From a virus, in the IMG/VR virus record IMGVR_UViG_3300002835_000185, positions 1 to 62,277 of that record: 62,277 nucleotides of DNA, one strand, 5' to 3'. The position numbers and the translations under genes are program-made. Of this stretch, positions 24,040 to 33,744 are shown piece after piece; within the stretch, counting starts at the first letter, position 1; every line of letters starts with the position of its first letter. Below the pieces are notes generated by a model. The model had not been told where the DNA came from. It did no database searches and saw nothing but the letters and a program-made list of their open reading frames with translations.

Positions 24040-27000
24040 TTATTTTACTTTTATGATGAAATTAGACGCTAAAAATGGCTGCATATTGTTGTGAGGTTGA
24101 CTATCCCCTGTAGGATTCACTGATACTGCAATACCATAATTTATACTTGTTTCAGTAATATTTGAGCCTCCCCAATCAGTTGTATGTCTTCCCCAAGCAT
24201 AATCATTTCTAGATCCAGCCCCTCCTGGTTGATATCCGTCACTTCCATCAGGATATCCTGGAAAATTAATTTGAACTTGAGTTAAAGTATGGGAATGCCC
24301 AGGATCACTAATAGTATGAATATGCGCTCCTGTGGTGCTAGTGTGTCCATGACTAGGCATTTCATTAGTAGTCAAAGTATGAGTAGCCGCACCCCCAGTA
24401 GCTCCTAGTGCGTAATCTCCTCCCGCGCCAAGGAAAACTCTTCCTCGACTATCTGGCAGACGAACAGTTGTTGTTCCATTACCGCTGTACGGCGCACCTA
24501 GCGCGACAAGATCGGCAACAAGTTCTGTGCTAATTTCAGAGCGCAGAACTTCCTGCCCATGCGCCCATTTCCAGCGAGAGGAAGGGAGTGTGCTTCGGAA
24601 ATATTTCTCAATCTTGCCAACAGGGATAGCTGCGTCAACCATATCCCGCAATTCTGCTGTTGTTATTTTATTTTGTTTTAAATCCAAAGCAGATTTTAGA
24701 GATTTTGGTGTTATTGCTCTTTTGTCGTCAAGCCCGTCTATCGCTTCTTCATCTGTTGTCAGTTCCACAAATCCAGGGCTTTCAGTTGTGGCATAAACGC
24801 CAGAATCTGTTGGTATTGGGGCTAAAAACCTCGATCTGGTATCAAAATTGAGTTGCGCCGATCTTAAATCTAGGGTTGAATTTGGGTATAAGAACAGCCT
24901 TTCCGTGACAGTAAGCCTCTTAAAAACCTTAGAGTCGCTTTCACCAGAATTTAAGTTTGTTTCGTCCCCTGTCTTTGTGTCAATTATCTTGTCACCAATA
25001 AAATAATTTCCATCCTGATCCATCCCACAGGAATAAACGCGCCCACCATTAGTCTCTCGTTTCATCTTGGCAACGCTTTCAGCTAGAGTTAAGACCCTAG
25101 TATGAAATTTTGGCAATGCTGATGAGTAGTTGTTGTACCCAACCCACTCCCAAGTATGTCCAGACGCTCTAATTAATGACGGCTTTATAAACTCAGGATA
25201 AATATTCACCTGTTGATTATCTTTTCTGATTAATCTTTCGTTACTGGATGTTTCTAGTAACTGGATTGTCTGTTCTTCGGGTATTGTTAATGCTAACAAT
25301 ACCGTTTTGGCAGCGATATATGACCTACTTAAAACTGAGTTCGGATCAGGCATATCCACATTTAGTTGTGGATATAGATCGTCATTTTTGTCGTTGATGC
25401 CGTCTGCATTTAAAAGCGAGATATAGTAACTACCAGATGGCAGGACATTTCCTGCGCTGTCCACACTTTTTACAGACGAAATAAACAGATTTTTATTAAT
25501 CTGTAAATTTGGCATTTCGTCTGCATTAAATTTTAAAATATAGTTTTCTTGTGGATTTCTATTCACACCATCAACTCTAAACCAAAATATTCTATCGTCT
25601 GGTTTTCTTTCGTCTGGGTTTCTTTTTATAATAACTGGAAGCGTGTCAATAAGATTTCTGTTTGTGTAAATATCATTATTAGTATCTAACACATTAAAAT
25701 AGTGTCCATTGCTATCTGTTCCCACTAAATTCACCGAAGAAACAAGGCGTGCTGAGTATTCTACATTATCAGCACCAACTACATAAATTAATTCATTTTG
25801 TAAAAGCGAGAATGGCGAGATTCTTTGAGGGTTAAATGGTCCATCTATATATATTTTTGTCGCTGTTGACAAAGATGAAACAAAGCCAGAAATAGCATAA
25901 TTTAAAACATTGCTAACTATCGGCTTTGGTGGCACTATTTTTGTGATCGTCCCGCCTGAATCTTGTGGCAGGGCATGATTGCTGTATCCATCAGCAAAGA
26001 GCGAAATATCGCCAAAATTTGAACAACTATTTGTGACGCTTAATTCGCCACCGCTTAAAGTTTTAAAGTGTGTGCCAGCGCAAACAACAAAGCAGGAAAC
26101 TATCTGCATATAACCATTGTTTATTGCACTAAAGGAAAAATGTCTCCATGTGTCTTTATATGATTTGCCACCTGGGCTATTAAGATTGACGACAAAAGCT
26201 CTTGGATCTGACTGTAAGCTAACATTCGTGAACTGGGATGCAACTATTGATTTTAGACCCTGCAACTTGCTGCCGTCGCAGGATATTCCGCACATTCCAA
26301 AACGCGATCGCAGAGAACAATTAAATACGTATACAGAACTTCCATTGACGCTATTAATGTCTAAAAATCCATCATCGTCTACTGATGTATTGTCTGTTGC
26401 CAATGCTGTTATTATTGTCTCCTCGCTGACTGCATCTAGTTCTCCAGCGTTCATTGGTGGATTTAATGTGTTAGAAAATGCTCTCTCTATTTTTGGGTAA
26501 TAGCCATAGGATTCATCTGAAAGCTCAAGTGTTGATGCTGGCTCAGTTGCGCTACACAGGTGGTGTGTGGTTTTTATGCTTTTGTTGTCGAAAAAAGTTA
26601 ACCCTGTGATAAGAGAACCGCCTGTCGCCTTAAATATTGCTGTTCTTCCGATACTTGAATTGTCTGGGGAACACTCGCATTGCAAATTAGGATCGTATGG
26701 ATTATTTAGCTCCCAGGTTGCTACATCGCCAACGTAGCGCGGAATAATTTTAGTTTTTCTAAGGTCTGAGGCAACTATAGAGCATCCCCTTGGAATAACA
26801 ACACCACCTGTTGGCGGATTAAAATACGAATATTTGGTGACAACAACAATGTCGCCTACCCCACTCCAACTGCCAACAATATTTTTAATCCTGTAACTGC
26901 CAGTATTATTAATTGCAGTATCAATTATTGCTCTGCTGCCGTTACCACCAAATATTTGCTGCCCAGGCTTTAGTTCTTCGTAGGTCGCATTAGATGTGTT

Positions 27001-27945
27001 CGCTAAAGTTAAAACCTTAGTTTCTGTGTTGTAAGTTTGTATATTCCCAACTTGAAGTGGTTGAACAATTTCTGTTTCTAGCGACAGAGGCTGTATCTGT
27101 ACAAAATCAGAAACACCTGGACGATTATCAACAATATAATTCCCAGGTGCTAAATACACAGTAGCTTCATCATAGACATCTATTTGATTATTTGTGTTTG
27201 GTCTGTAGCTTCTTCTGGCTACCTCCAGCATAGCCCTTTCTATGGTTCTGAATGGGCTATATTGATCTGTGCCAGGATTAAGCAATGAATCGTCAGCTTT
27301 ACCGTTTTTTTCATCAACATAAAAAATGTTACCTCCCGGTTTTGATGAAACTAAATTATTGTATCTTTTCCAAAGTTCAAGTTTTAGGGATGATAATGCT
27401 TTTGTGTCATCTTCGCCAGCGAAGACATTCTCTTGTGTCGCAATTTTTAGTAACCCTCCTGTTGATTCATCACCAGAAAAAATATGTCTTAATATTTTAA
27501 AAGTTTTTCTGTCTCTGTAGTCATCTACTGTAGTTACTGCGTTTGCAAATGTCGTAACTTTTGCCATCACGATTACATTGTTTGGGTATCCAACAGAGTA
27601 AGATACAACGCCATTATCACCAACATAAATCCACACTGTCGCGTTGTTTGGCAAAGCTAAACTACCAGCAACAACATTTATTTTTGTGTTGTTAAGTAAT
27701 TCAATAGTCCCACCGCTAAATAATATATTTAGTCCAGAACCTGCGGTCACTCGTAACGCATTCTCAAAGCTTCTAAAATCTGGCTTTATGTTCCCTGCTT
27801 CATTACTTAGAGAACTATCTGACAATCTTTGTAAATGTCCTGGATATTCATCCTCGTTAGGATCTCTGTCAAATCTTGGTCGTATAAAAGCGTTAAATTC
27901 GTCTGGTGTTGGGATAGTCCCGTATTGATAATTTGGTAATGGCAT
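24040..27945 (-). CDS. Tail fibre with C-terminal collar domain
   Basis: 1301-aa receptor-binding fibre. The N-terminal 130 residues likely form the baseplate attachment; a long beta-rich middle with pectate-lyase-like spacing follows (IFYVDEKNGKADDSLLNPG near residue 205 marks a beta-helix start). The C-terminus is a tail collar domain: GKIEKYFRSTLPSSRWKWAHG, LPDSRGRVFLGAG, then the metal-binding His cluster SHGHTSTTGAHIHTISDPGH, ending in NMQPFLASNFIIKVK. In T4-type fibres such HxH motifs bind iron. It reads opposite to the baseplate genes. Confidence 0.88.
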   Translation of the reverse strand: MPLPNYQYGTIPTPDEFNAFIRPRFDRDPNEDEYPGHLQRLSDSSLSNEAGNIKPDFRSFENALRVTAGSGLNILFSGGTIELLNNTKINVVAGSLALPNNATVWIYVGDNGVVSYSVGYPNNVIVMAKVTTFANAVTTVDDYRDRKTFKILRHIFSGDESTGGLLKIATQENVFAGEDDTKALSSLKLELWKRYNNLVSSKPGGNIFYVDEKNGKADDSLLNPGTDQYSPFRTIERAMLEVARRSYRPNTNNQIDVYDEATVYLAPGNYIVDNRPGVSDFVQIQPLSLETEIVQPLQVGNIQTYNTETKVLTLANTSNATYEELKPGQQIFGGNGSRAIIDTAINNTGSYRIKNIVGSWSGVGDIVVVTKYSYFNPPTGGVVIPRGCSIVASDLRKTKIIPRYVGDVATWELNNPYDPNLQCECSPDNSSIGRTAIFKATGGSLITGLTFFDNKSIKTTHHLCSATEPASTLELSDESYGYYPKIERAFSNTLNPPMNAGELDAVSEETIITALATDNTSVDDDGFLDINSVNGSSVYVFNCSLRSRFGMCGISCDGSKLQGLKSIVASQFTNVSLQSDPRAFVVNLNSPGGKSYKDTWRHFSFSAINNGYMQIVSCFVVCAGTHFKTLSGGELSVTNSCSNFGDISLFADGYSNHALPQDSGGTITKIVPPKPIVSNVLNYAISGFVSSLSTATKIYIDGPFNPQRISPFSLLQNELIYVVGADNVEYSARLVSSVNLVGTDSNGHYFNVLDTNNDIYTNRNLIDTLPVIIKRNPDERKPDDRIFWFRVDGVNRNPQENYILKFNADEMPNLQINKNLFISSVKSVDSAGNVLPSGSYYISLLNADGINDKNDDLYPQLNVDMPDPNSVLSRSYIAAKTVLLALTIPEEQTIQLLETSSNERLIRKDNQQVNIYPEFIKPSLIRASGHTWEWVGYNNYSSALPKFHTRVLTLAESVAKMKRETNGGRVYSCGMDQDGNYFIGDKIIDTKTGDETNLNSGESDSKVFKRLTVTERLFLYPNSTLDLRSAQLNFDTRSRFLAPIPTDSGVYATTESPGFVELTTDEEAIDGLDDKRAITPKSLKSALDLKQNKITTAELRDMVDAAIPVGKIEKYFRSTLPSSRWKWAHGQEVLRSEISTELVADLVALGAPYSGNGTTTVRLPDSRGRVFLGAGGDYALGATGGAATHTLTTNEMPSHGHTSTTGAHIHTISDPGHSHTLTQVQINFPGYPDGSDGYQPGGAGSRNDYAWGRHTTDWGGSNITETSINYGIAVSVNPTGDSQPHNNMQPFLASNFIIKVK

Positions 27946-27957
27946 AATAATAAATTC

Positions 27958-28395
27958 CTACTCTTGTGTAAAACTCTTTTTGGGTAGTTTCCCAATAAAT
28001 CTTGTTAATGACTCTTCTGCAATTTTTATGACTTGATCGTTTTTCGGCGCAAAAATAAAATTTCTTTTGGGTATTCTATATGTACCACTTATATGGTATA
28101 TCATGTGGTCTTCAAATTTGATAAAAATTTTACGCCCATCTATATAGAATTTAATTGAATTTTTACCAGCAAAAGTCTCTTGAAGCTTTCTACTAGTTTT
28201 CTTTCTTTTCCAAGTGCCAGATGTTAAGTCACTCCACGGCGATGAATTGTCCAGGTCTTGCTCCAAATTAAAGGCTTCATCAGTGTTTTTTTTGGCATTG
28301 ATTGCTACACTATTTAATATGTCTCTTGGATTTGACAACATTGAATCAATTTTCAAGAGAGACACTAAAACATCTTCTTCTAGCTTAATTTCCAT
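27958..28395 (-). CDS. Unknown protein of the tail fibre cluster
   Basis: I prefer the ATG at 28395 (145 aa, MEIKLEEDVLVSLLK); a longer frame to 28497 lies wholly within the divergent baseplate gene. Basic protein ending 12 bases before the fibre gene. Its start codon overlaps the start codon of baseplate J by two bases on the opposite strand. Function unknown; a baseplate-to-fibre connector would fit the position. Confidence 0.55.
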   Translation of the reverse strand: MEIKLEEDVLVSLLKIDSMLSNPRDILNSVAINAKKNTDEAFNLEQDLDNSSPWSDLTSGTWKRKKTSRKLQETFAGKNSIKFYIDGRKIFIKFEDHMIYHISGTYRIPKRNFIFAPKNDQVIKIAEESLTRFIGKLPKKSFTQE

Positions 28396-29623
28396 GTCTA
28401 ATTTTGTACCTGTAGAAGCACCTAGTATATACCCAGAGAGTCCGCTGTCTTTGTTGGCGTACATGGAGCAACGCCAAAGAGACGTAAGTGAAGGCATAAT
28501 TAATGATTTTAACCCATCTTCACCAATTACGGCATTTAATGAGGGAGTTCTTTGGGCAATATTAGAAATGTTGGCCTATGCAGACAGGATTCCTTTGGCT
28601 GCATCTATATTTCATCTGCGAACTGCGGCGATCGCTAGAAGGTTGGGCGAAAAAGCTCGCGTAACACTAACAATTCAGCTAACAACAACAGTTGCATATT
28701 GGGAGCTAAACAAGGGTTATCGAGTAGCAACAAACAGCGCACTTCAGTACGAAACAGATGAGGCACTTTTTATATATAACGGTGACACCGGAACAGTCAG
28801 TGCTACTGCTGTGGGCGACGGAACTCAATACAATCAACCAATTTTAACTGTCAACGTAATTATAGAAACAAGAGCTTTTTTGCAAAGTATTACAAACTAT
28901 GAACCTGCTGCTGGCGGCATAGATGCGGAGACTGATCAAGAAGTATTTTCTAGGGGCTTTGCATCTCTAAGAAGACATAACACTCTTGTTACTGAAGACG
29001 ACTTTAAACAATATATTGAATTTGAGTTAGGTGATGGGTCTGTTGTCAAAGTTATTGGTAGATTGGGAGCAGACAAGGCTTCATATATTGCGGGTGCGAT
29101 ACACATCTTCGTTTTAAATCAAGATGGATCTCAAACAAATGATGCCCAAAGAACTGCGCTTCTAAATAAAATTAGTCCAAGTTTGCCGAGTTTTTTGCAA
29201 AACACAGTTTTACCGTCCGTTGGGACTGGGGTATTTGTTTCAAGTATTGAATTTTATGATGTTGAATTTGAGATGACGGGAACAATTGTTGCTGGAGATG
29301 ATCCAGCAACAAGAGCCGCGCAAATTTGGGAAGATTTAACTCTGTATTTAGATCCCAGAAACTTAAAACCTGGGGAAACCGTAATTTTGTACAATCTTAT
29401 CTCTATTTGCATAAATGCTGGCATCAAGGATGTGCAAAATTTTAGAGCGTACAATTACACGCTTAACGATAGCGGGACTGAAGATTTACAAATATTAGAC
29501 AGCAATATACCAATGCCAAACGAATGGACATTAATAAGAATGCTTGAAGTTCGGATCACATTAATAGACAAAGATGGTAATATTCATGAGTATTTTTACG
29601 GCAATGGTGGGAGTCCAGATTAA
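28394..29623 (+). CDS. Baseplate protein J
   Basis: P2 gpJ/Mu gp47-type baseplate wedge protein. From the ATG at 28394 (409 aa): an N-terminal arm, AYADRIPLAASIFHLRTAAI (equivalent of the gpJ helix), the beta region with GYRVATNSALQYET, and the hallmark GGIDAETDQEVFSRGFASLRR followed by TEDDFKQYIE. C-terminal KPGETVILYNLISICI matches gpJ. It is co-translated with tail protein I (TAATG overlap). The ribosome site is weak. Confidence 0.85.
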   Translation: MSNFVPVEAPSIYPESPLSLLAYMEQRQRDVSEGIINDFNPSSPITAFNEGVLWAILEMLAYADRIPLAASIFHLRTAAIARRLGEKARVTLTIQLTTTVAYWELNKGYRVATNSALQYETDEALFIYNGDTGTVSATAVGDGTQYNQPILTVNVIIETRAFLQSITNYEPAAGGIDAETDQEVFSRGFASLRRHNTLVTEDDFKQYIEFELGDGSVVKVIGRLGADKASYIAGAIHIFVLNQDGSQTNDAQRTALLNKISPSLPSFLQNTVLPSVGTGVFVSSIEFYDVEFEMTGTIVAGDDPATRAAQIWEDLTLYLDPRNLKPGETVILYNLISICINAGIKDVQNFRAYNYTLNDSGTEDLQILDSNIPMPNEWTLIRMLEVRITLIDKDGNIHEYFYGNGGSPD

Positions 29624-30861
29624 TGTCTGAAAAATCGTGGCAATTAAATCGTCCTATATATTTGCGATTGCCTAATGAAAGTGGTGCTTATCAGGGCAAC
29701 GAAATTGTTGATGCAATCACAACTCCGTGGGATGAGCAACTTGTAGACATTAAAAATACATTATTGAATTTCAACAATGATTTTATCAACCCCGATACAG
29801 CAAGGGTTGATGCCCTTGATTGGTTAGCACAGCTATCTGGTTTTACAGGAGAGTATTGGGACACGAACTGGACTGCAGCCATTAAACGAGAACTTATTAA
29901 AAATTCTCATACTAAAATTTGGTCGCATAAAGGTACTGTAATGCTTTTGCAGTACCTACTTGATTTATTTGGGCTTGACGCAGTAGTTTATGCTGAAAAC
30001 GTATGGTTTATAGGAATTACCGCTATTGGTTCACCTGTTGGGGGTAGAACCCTATATTACGCAATAAAATTGTTTATCCCTGGTGCAGAAAATCGGCAAT
30101 TTTACACGAGGAACTCAAAAGAATGGAAATTTATTGAGCGTTTAAATCGTCTGTATATGCCGTGTTGGTGTGGCAGTATACCAACAAACGGAAACTTTAT
30201 TCATTATGAAAAATTTATTATTGGTGTTAGTGCTGTCGGAGATCCGATTTGGTCTGGATCAATTAACAAGAATCCCATAATCACAGTGAATTTTGGGTCG
30301 GGAATTGCAATTAATTCGTCTATGCAAATTGGTGCTAATTTCAGTATTGGTTCTGGTTTTGATACCAGAATTATTCGACCAATTATTGCCAATTTTGGTA
30401 TTGGTAATTCTACCAATACAACAAAAGTAATAACCTCTAACTTTGGTATTGGTAGTGGTTTTGATGCCGCAAAAGTAATAACTTCTAATTTCGGTATTGG
30501 TTCTGGTTTTGATGCCGCAAAAGTAATAACTTCTAATTTCGGTATTGGTTCTGGTTTTGATGCCAGAATTATTCGACCAATTATTGCCAACTTTGGTATT
30601 GGTAATTCTACCAATACAACAAAAGTAATAACCTCTAACTTTGGTATTGGTTCTGGTTTTGATGCCGCAAAAGTAATAACTTCTAATTTCGGTATTGGTT
30701 CTGGTTTTAATTCATCAAAAGTTATAGTTACTGACTTTGGTATTGGTGGTGGACTTAGTTCATCAATAACTATAGTTGCTGACTTTGGTATTGGTAATGC
30801 CGACAATACAACTAAAGTTATACTTACCAACTTTGGTATTGGTTCTGGCTTTGATTTATGA
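29623..30861 (+). CDS. Tail protein I with C-terminal FGIGSGF repeats
   Basis: Residues 1-200 match P2 gpI-type baseplate protein: RVDALDWLAQLSGF, WDTNWTAAIKRELIKNS, HKGTVMLLQYLLDLFG. After residue 215 the sequence becomes an array of about ten 16-20-residue repeats with core NFGIGSGFDAAKVITS, ending at the stop. The repeats look like a beta-solenoid or elastic extension and are not usual for gpI. It could be the attachment platform for the fibre encoded on the other strand. Confidence 0.8.
   Translation: MSEKSWQLNRPIYLRLPNESGAYQGNEIVDAITTPWDEQLVDIKNTLLNFNNDFINPDTARVDALDWLAQLSGFTGEYWDTNWTAAIKRELIKNSHTKIWSHKGTVMLLQYLLDLFGLDAVVYAENVWFIGITAIGSPVGGRTLYYAIKLFIPGAENRQFYTRNSKEWKFIERLNRLYMPCWCGSIPTNGNFIHYEKFIIGVSAVGDPIWSGSINKNPIITVNFGSGIAINSSMQIGANFSIGSGFDTRIIRPIIANFGIGNSTNTTKVITSNFGIGSGFDAAKVITSNFGIGSGFDAAKVITSNFGIGSGFDARIIRPIIANFGIGNSTNTTKVITSNFGIGSGFDAAKVITSNFGIGSGFNSSKVIVTDFGIGGGLSSSITIVADFGIGNADNTTKVILTNFGIGSGFDL
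30295..30855 (+). repeat. In-gene tandem repeats of tail protein I
   Basis: About ten imperfect repeats encoding FGIGSGF/FGIGNS units, several identical over 48-60 bp (for example the TTCGGTATTGGTTCTGG unit). Two larger blocks (about 30350-30470 and 30540-30650) are duplicated almost exactly, showing recent slippage or recombination. Confidence 0.85.
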
Positions 30862-30924
30862 ACAACTACTTCCGTGTAGCCTTAAATATGTTTTTGTGCT
30901 ATTTGTTCGGTATGTAAATAAATT

Positions 30925-30933
30925 TGATACAAT
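30925..30933 (+). promoter_or_regulatory. TGATACAAT extended -10 box
   Basis: TGATACAAT precedes the 30965 gene; the identical nine-base box precedes the effector genes at 49830-49838 and 52356-52364. No consistent -35 element is seen. Confidence 0.4.
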
Positions 30934-30964
30934 TTTTATATTGAGGGAAAAATAGGTAAAAATT

Positions 30965-31426
30965 ATGCCAACAAGACAATTATTTGATTCATGGGTAAAG
31001 CTAGTAGCGGACACAATGTTTGTAGGAGTAACTGCCCCAGACCCCACAAAGTTTTATGCAATTTTATCTAACTCAAACGCAATAAGTCGTGATATGACGA
31101 TGGCTCAAGTTATTGCACTTGAGTTGCCCACAACAAACGGGTACTCAAGGCAGCCATTAGTCTTTACTACTGGCTTTTACAGCAGCGCAAATAAACGCTA
31201 TGAATTACCAATTTTAAATATAAATTTCGCAGCAAATAATAGCGGGTCATTTCAGTTTAGAACTCTTGTTATTGTTGCTGATGCAATTTCTACTGTGGGC
31301 AATACAACCGGTAAATTGGTTGGATTTAGCACGGAGGACGCAATAGTGACTGTGGCAGCAAACCAAACACAGCCGTTTGTGATTCCAATCGCAACACTGA
31401 ACACAGGGTACGTTAATGGAGTGTAG
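30965..31426 (+). CDS. Probable virion appendage protein
   Basis: 153 aa, beta-rich, Ser/Thr/Ala/Asn-rich composition like phage structural proteins (LPILNINFAANNSGSFQF). A TGATACAAT extended -10 box lies at 30925-30933. Position after baseplate I suggests a baseplate or fibre accessory. No family recognised. Confidence 0.5.
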   Translation: MPTRQLFDSWVKLVADTMFVGVTAPDPTKFYAILSNSNAISRDMTMAQVIALELPTTNGYSRQPLVFTTGFYSSANKRYELPILNINFAANNSGSFQFRTLVIVADAISTVGNTTGKLVGFSTEDAIVTVAANQTQPFVIPIATLNTGYVNGV

Positions 31427-31799
31427 CCAATCAAGTTGATATTGCTATACGTATGGCGTATAGTTTATGCCAAAAACAATCGCATTATTATTGCCACAAC
31501 AGACCTTTAATCAAGTATCCTTTTTGTTGCAATCCGTCAATTATACAACAGGGCTTACAGCAATAATGTTGGAGAATTAATTAGGCTAACTCAAAATTAT
31601 GCGTATAATTACACAAAAACGCCATATTCAAAATTTTGAATATGGCGTTTTATTTACCTGAGTATTTGTATTATACATAAATTTAGGCATTATTGAGTTT
31701 TGCGTAACATTAGACAATGGCGAGAACGAATATCCGTTTTGCAAATCTAAAAACATATAAAATAACACAAATATAAAAAATAAAAATAACAATTTATGC
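31427..31799. other. Intergenic stretch
   Basis: No supported gene. A 37-codon ORF (31467-31580) has no ribosome site. It contains a CTATAC/GTATAG hairpin near 31446 and the terminator at 31616-31651. Confidence 0.4.
31616..31651. terminator. Perfect palindromic terminator
   Basis: AAAACGCCATATTCAAAA followed immediately by its complement (18-bp arms); works in both directions. Confidence 0.75.
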
Positions 31800-31828
31800 T
31801 TGACTTTGTGTGTCATCCAGTGTAATAT
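31800..31828 (+). promoter_or_regulatory. GTTAACC-class promoter (diverged)
   Basis: TTGACT (31800-31805), 17 bp with GTGTCATCCAGTG in place of GTTAACCATAG, TAATAT (31823-31828). The palindrome is lost here, so the putative regulator may not bind. Confidence 0.65.
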
Positions 31829-31854
31829 AGATTTACAAACAAAAAATCAACATC

Positions 31855-32121
31855 ATGCAAACATCCATTGTATTCATGTCGTCTCCAGTTATTCCTGTAA
31901 AAAATCTTTTTAATTTTAGTGCAGTTCCTAGTGACTATTTATTAGCCTGTACGTCAGATTCTTGTTTTCACAGAGGAAACTTTAATAAAATTGTTGAGCA
32001 GTTTAAGTCTATCGCACCTCAAGAATCTGATGTGATTACAGTAAATACGATCCTTTTTGTTTCGCCAGCGATCGCTAAAATGATTAATGAAAATCCAGAA
32101 TTAGCACCACAAAGAATTTAA
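31855..32121 (+). CDS. Unknown 88-aa protein
   Basis: Small soluble protein with two cysteines (ACTSDSCFHRG). Its promoter belongs to the early class. The 160 bases after it hold coding-like fragments (GGEEYVQATFPDQKYEV in one frame) without a start, perhaps a decayed gene. Function unknown. Confidence 0.5.
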   Translation: MQTSIVFMSSPVIPVKNLFNFSAVPSDYLLACTSDSCFHRGNFNKIVEQFKSIAPQESDVITVNTILFVSPAIAKMINENPELAPQRI

Positions 32122-32288
32122 AATCCCATGCTAAATATCGAAAAAACAACAATTGTCAGGATAGCAAAGATTCTGTGGATCTAATAAATGTGAAATTTGA
32201 AAGTGGAACTTTCAAACAAATTAGACCCCATTTTTGGGCGGAGAAGAATACGTACAAGCGACTTTCCCAGATCAAAAATATGAAGTTG

Positions 32289-32729
32289 TCACGGTAAATT
32301 AATTTTCTTAGGCTTCTCTTTGAAGCCTTTTTTCATTTTTTCTATAAAATTAGGCGTATTGCAACTGTCTAATTTTGGTGGTGGCATTTTTCCAAATGTC
32401 CAATTTCTGCCATTATGCGCCATAACATGATGGCGCATACACAACGGAAAAATATGCTCACCAATTATTTCCCGTCCAGCGATCGCGCCTTTCTCATTTT
32501 GATAAACTGCGTGGTGCGCCTCCTTGGCGTTGTTTTTGCAATTTGGGTAACAACATTTACCATTGAGAGAGTCTTTACATTTCTTGCTTAATATGCCCCA
32601 GTTCTCGCCATATCTCATGTCGTAAACTTGATTTTTTGGTGCATTTTTACGGGTATTCAATATTTCTTGGTGATATTTTGTAATTCTTTTTTTAGGCTTA
32701 AGACTCCCAGGTTTTTTGGTGGTAGCCAT
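32289..32729 (-). CDS. HNH-type endonuclease-like protein
   Basis: 146 aa with Lys-rich ends and a central zinc-HNH pattern: CCYPNCKNNAKEAHHAVY, then GEHIFPLCMRHHVMAH. The EAHH and HHVMAH histidines and the paired cysteines fit the betabeta-alpha-metal fold of HNH nucleases. Phage HNH proteins act in packaging, homing or recombination. It is not near any terminase here, so homing or stand-alone nicking is the more likely role. Confidence 0.7.
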   Translation of the reverse strand: MATTKKPGSLKPKKRITKYHQEILNTRKNAPKNQVYDMRYGENWGILSKKCKDSLNGKCCYPNCKNNAKEAHHAVYQNEKGAIAGREIIGEHIFPLCMRHHVMAHNGRNWTFGKMPPPKLDSCNTPNFIEKMKKGFKEKPKKINLP

Positions 32730-32843
32730 ATTGATTAATTTGTAATATTTGTAATATAGATTATATTACAAAAACTGGGCTTTAAGATTTTAATACTCAG
32801 CTTTTTGGTTTTAAATGATGATCATTTTTATTCGTGAATTATT

Positions 32844-33134
32844 CTATCTAAAATTATTGCTTCTTGGTGGTGGGGTGTTTAATATTCCCCCAATTACATC
32901 ATTTGTCAAATCTTCTAAATCTTTCTGGCTTATTTTTGTAAACCCAGTCTCGTTATTTATCAAGAAGTTTATATCCTCCTCCTTCCCAATCAGCACATAG
33001 TCATTTCCGCTTTCAATCATTGCAGATAGACCAAATTTCTGAACAAGTTCGCAGCCTATTAAAACGTCAACTTTGACAATGTTGTTGTCGCTAAAAACTG
33101 TGCATTTTTTAAATTGGAACTCGCAAAATAACAA
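32844..33134 (-). CDS. Unknown 96-aa protein, start uncertain
   Basis: The TTG start at 33134 lies within a terminator hairpin, so the real start may be internal. Slightly acidic, with a KVDVLIGCELVQ beta-type stretch. It ends in a Pro/Asn-rich tail. No family recognised. Confidence 0.35.
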   Translation of the reverse strand: MLFCEFQFKKCTVFSDNNIVKVDVLIGCELVQKFGLSAMIESGNDYVLIGKEEDINFLINNETGFTKISQKDLEDLTNDVIGGILNTPPPRSNNFR

Positions 33135-33167
33135 AAAAGCGCGTTAAGCCTTAACGAGCTTTTTTGT
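33131..33167. terminator. Terminator after the duplicated-domain gene
   Basis: ACAAAAAAGCGCGTTAAG and its near-complement (one mismatch) with A/T runs on both sides, downstream of the 33181-33714 (-) gene. Confidence 0.75.
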
Positions 33168-33180
33168 TGTAAATTATTTT

Positions 33181-33714
33181 TTATTCAAGGTCAACACCAG
33201 GTAGATAAAATTCTGTCAAAAATTTTGCTACCTCTTGGGGTATTTCTTCCAGGTCAGACAAATTTAGGAATATTATCTTTCCTATTGCCATTGTTTTGTT
33301 TTTCTCGGTTGCACAATAAATTGTGTCCTCAGTATAAAATGTATCTTCGCCATCGCTGTTTTTTTGTTTTGTCACTACCACTTCTAAATCTAAATGCTCT
33401 AACGTGAAAGATTCGGTCACGTCTGCTTGATTGTCTTTGTTTTGTTCAAAGTTAATACCAGGAAGATAAAATTCTGTCAAAAATTTTGCTACCTCTTGGG
33501 GTATTTCTTTCAAATCAGACAAAGTATGAAATATTATTTTTCCTATTGCCATTGTTTTGTTTTTCTCGGTTATGCCATAAATTGTGTCGTCAGCATAAAA
33601 TGTATTTTCGCCATCGCTGTTTTTTTGTTTTGTCACTGCCACTTCCCAATCTAAATGCTCTAACATAAAAGATTCGGTCACGTCTGCTTGATTGTCTTTG
33701 TTTTGTTCAGTCAT
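33181..33714 (-). CDS. Two-domain protein from a tandem duplication
   Basis: 177 aa made of two copies of one domain of about 88 residues, each starting EQNKDNQADVTESF and ending AKFLTEFYLPG. The copies differ at about 15 positions (for example DWEVAV and DLEVVV), so the duplication is recent. The DNA also repeats (about 33190-33450 and 33454-33714). No family recognised. GTTAACC-class promoter. Confidence 0.6.
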   Translation of the reverse strand: MTEQNKDNQADVTESFMLEHLDWEVAVTKQKNSDGENTFYADDTIYGITEKNKTMAIGKIIFHTLSDLKEIPQEVAKFLTEFYLPGINFEQNKDNQADVTESFTLEHLDLEVVVTKQKNSDGEDTFYTEDTIYCATEKNKTMAIGKIIFLNLSDLEEIPQEVAKFLTEFYLPGVDLE

Positions 33715-33744
33715 TATCTTTTTTTGTTTTTCTCTACTGCATCC

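Noticed and set aside
23297-28395. Invertible tail-fibre cassette with site-specific recombinase
   Set aside because: The cluster is inverted relative to its neighbours, but no short inverted crossover sites and no recombinase gene were found at its borders.
30204-30830. A 208-codon minus-strand ORF opposite the tail protein I repeats
   Set aside because: It is a mirror of the FGIGSGF repeats with Pro-rich low-complexity translation and no start signals.
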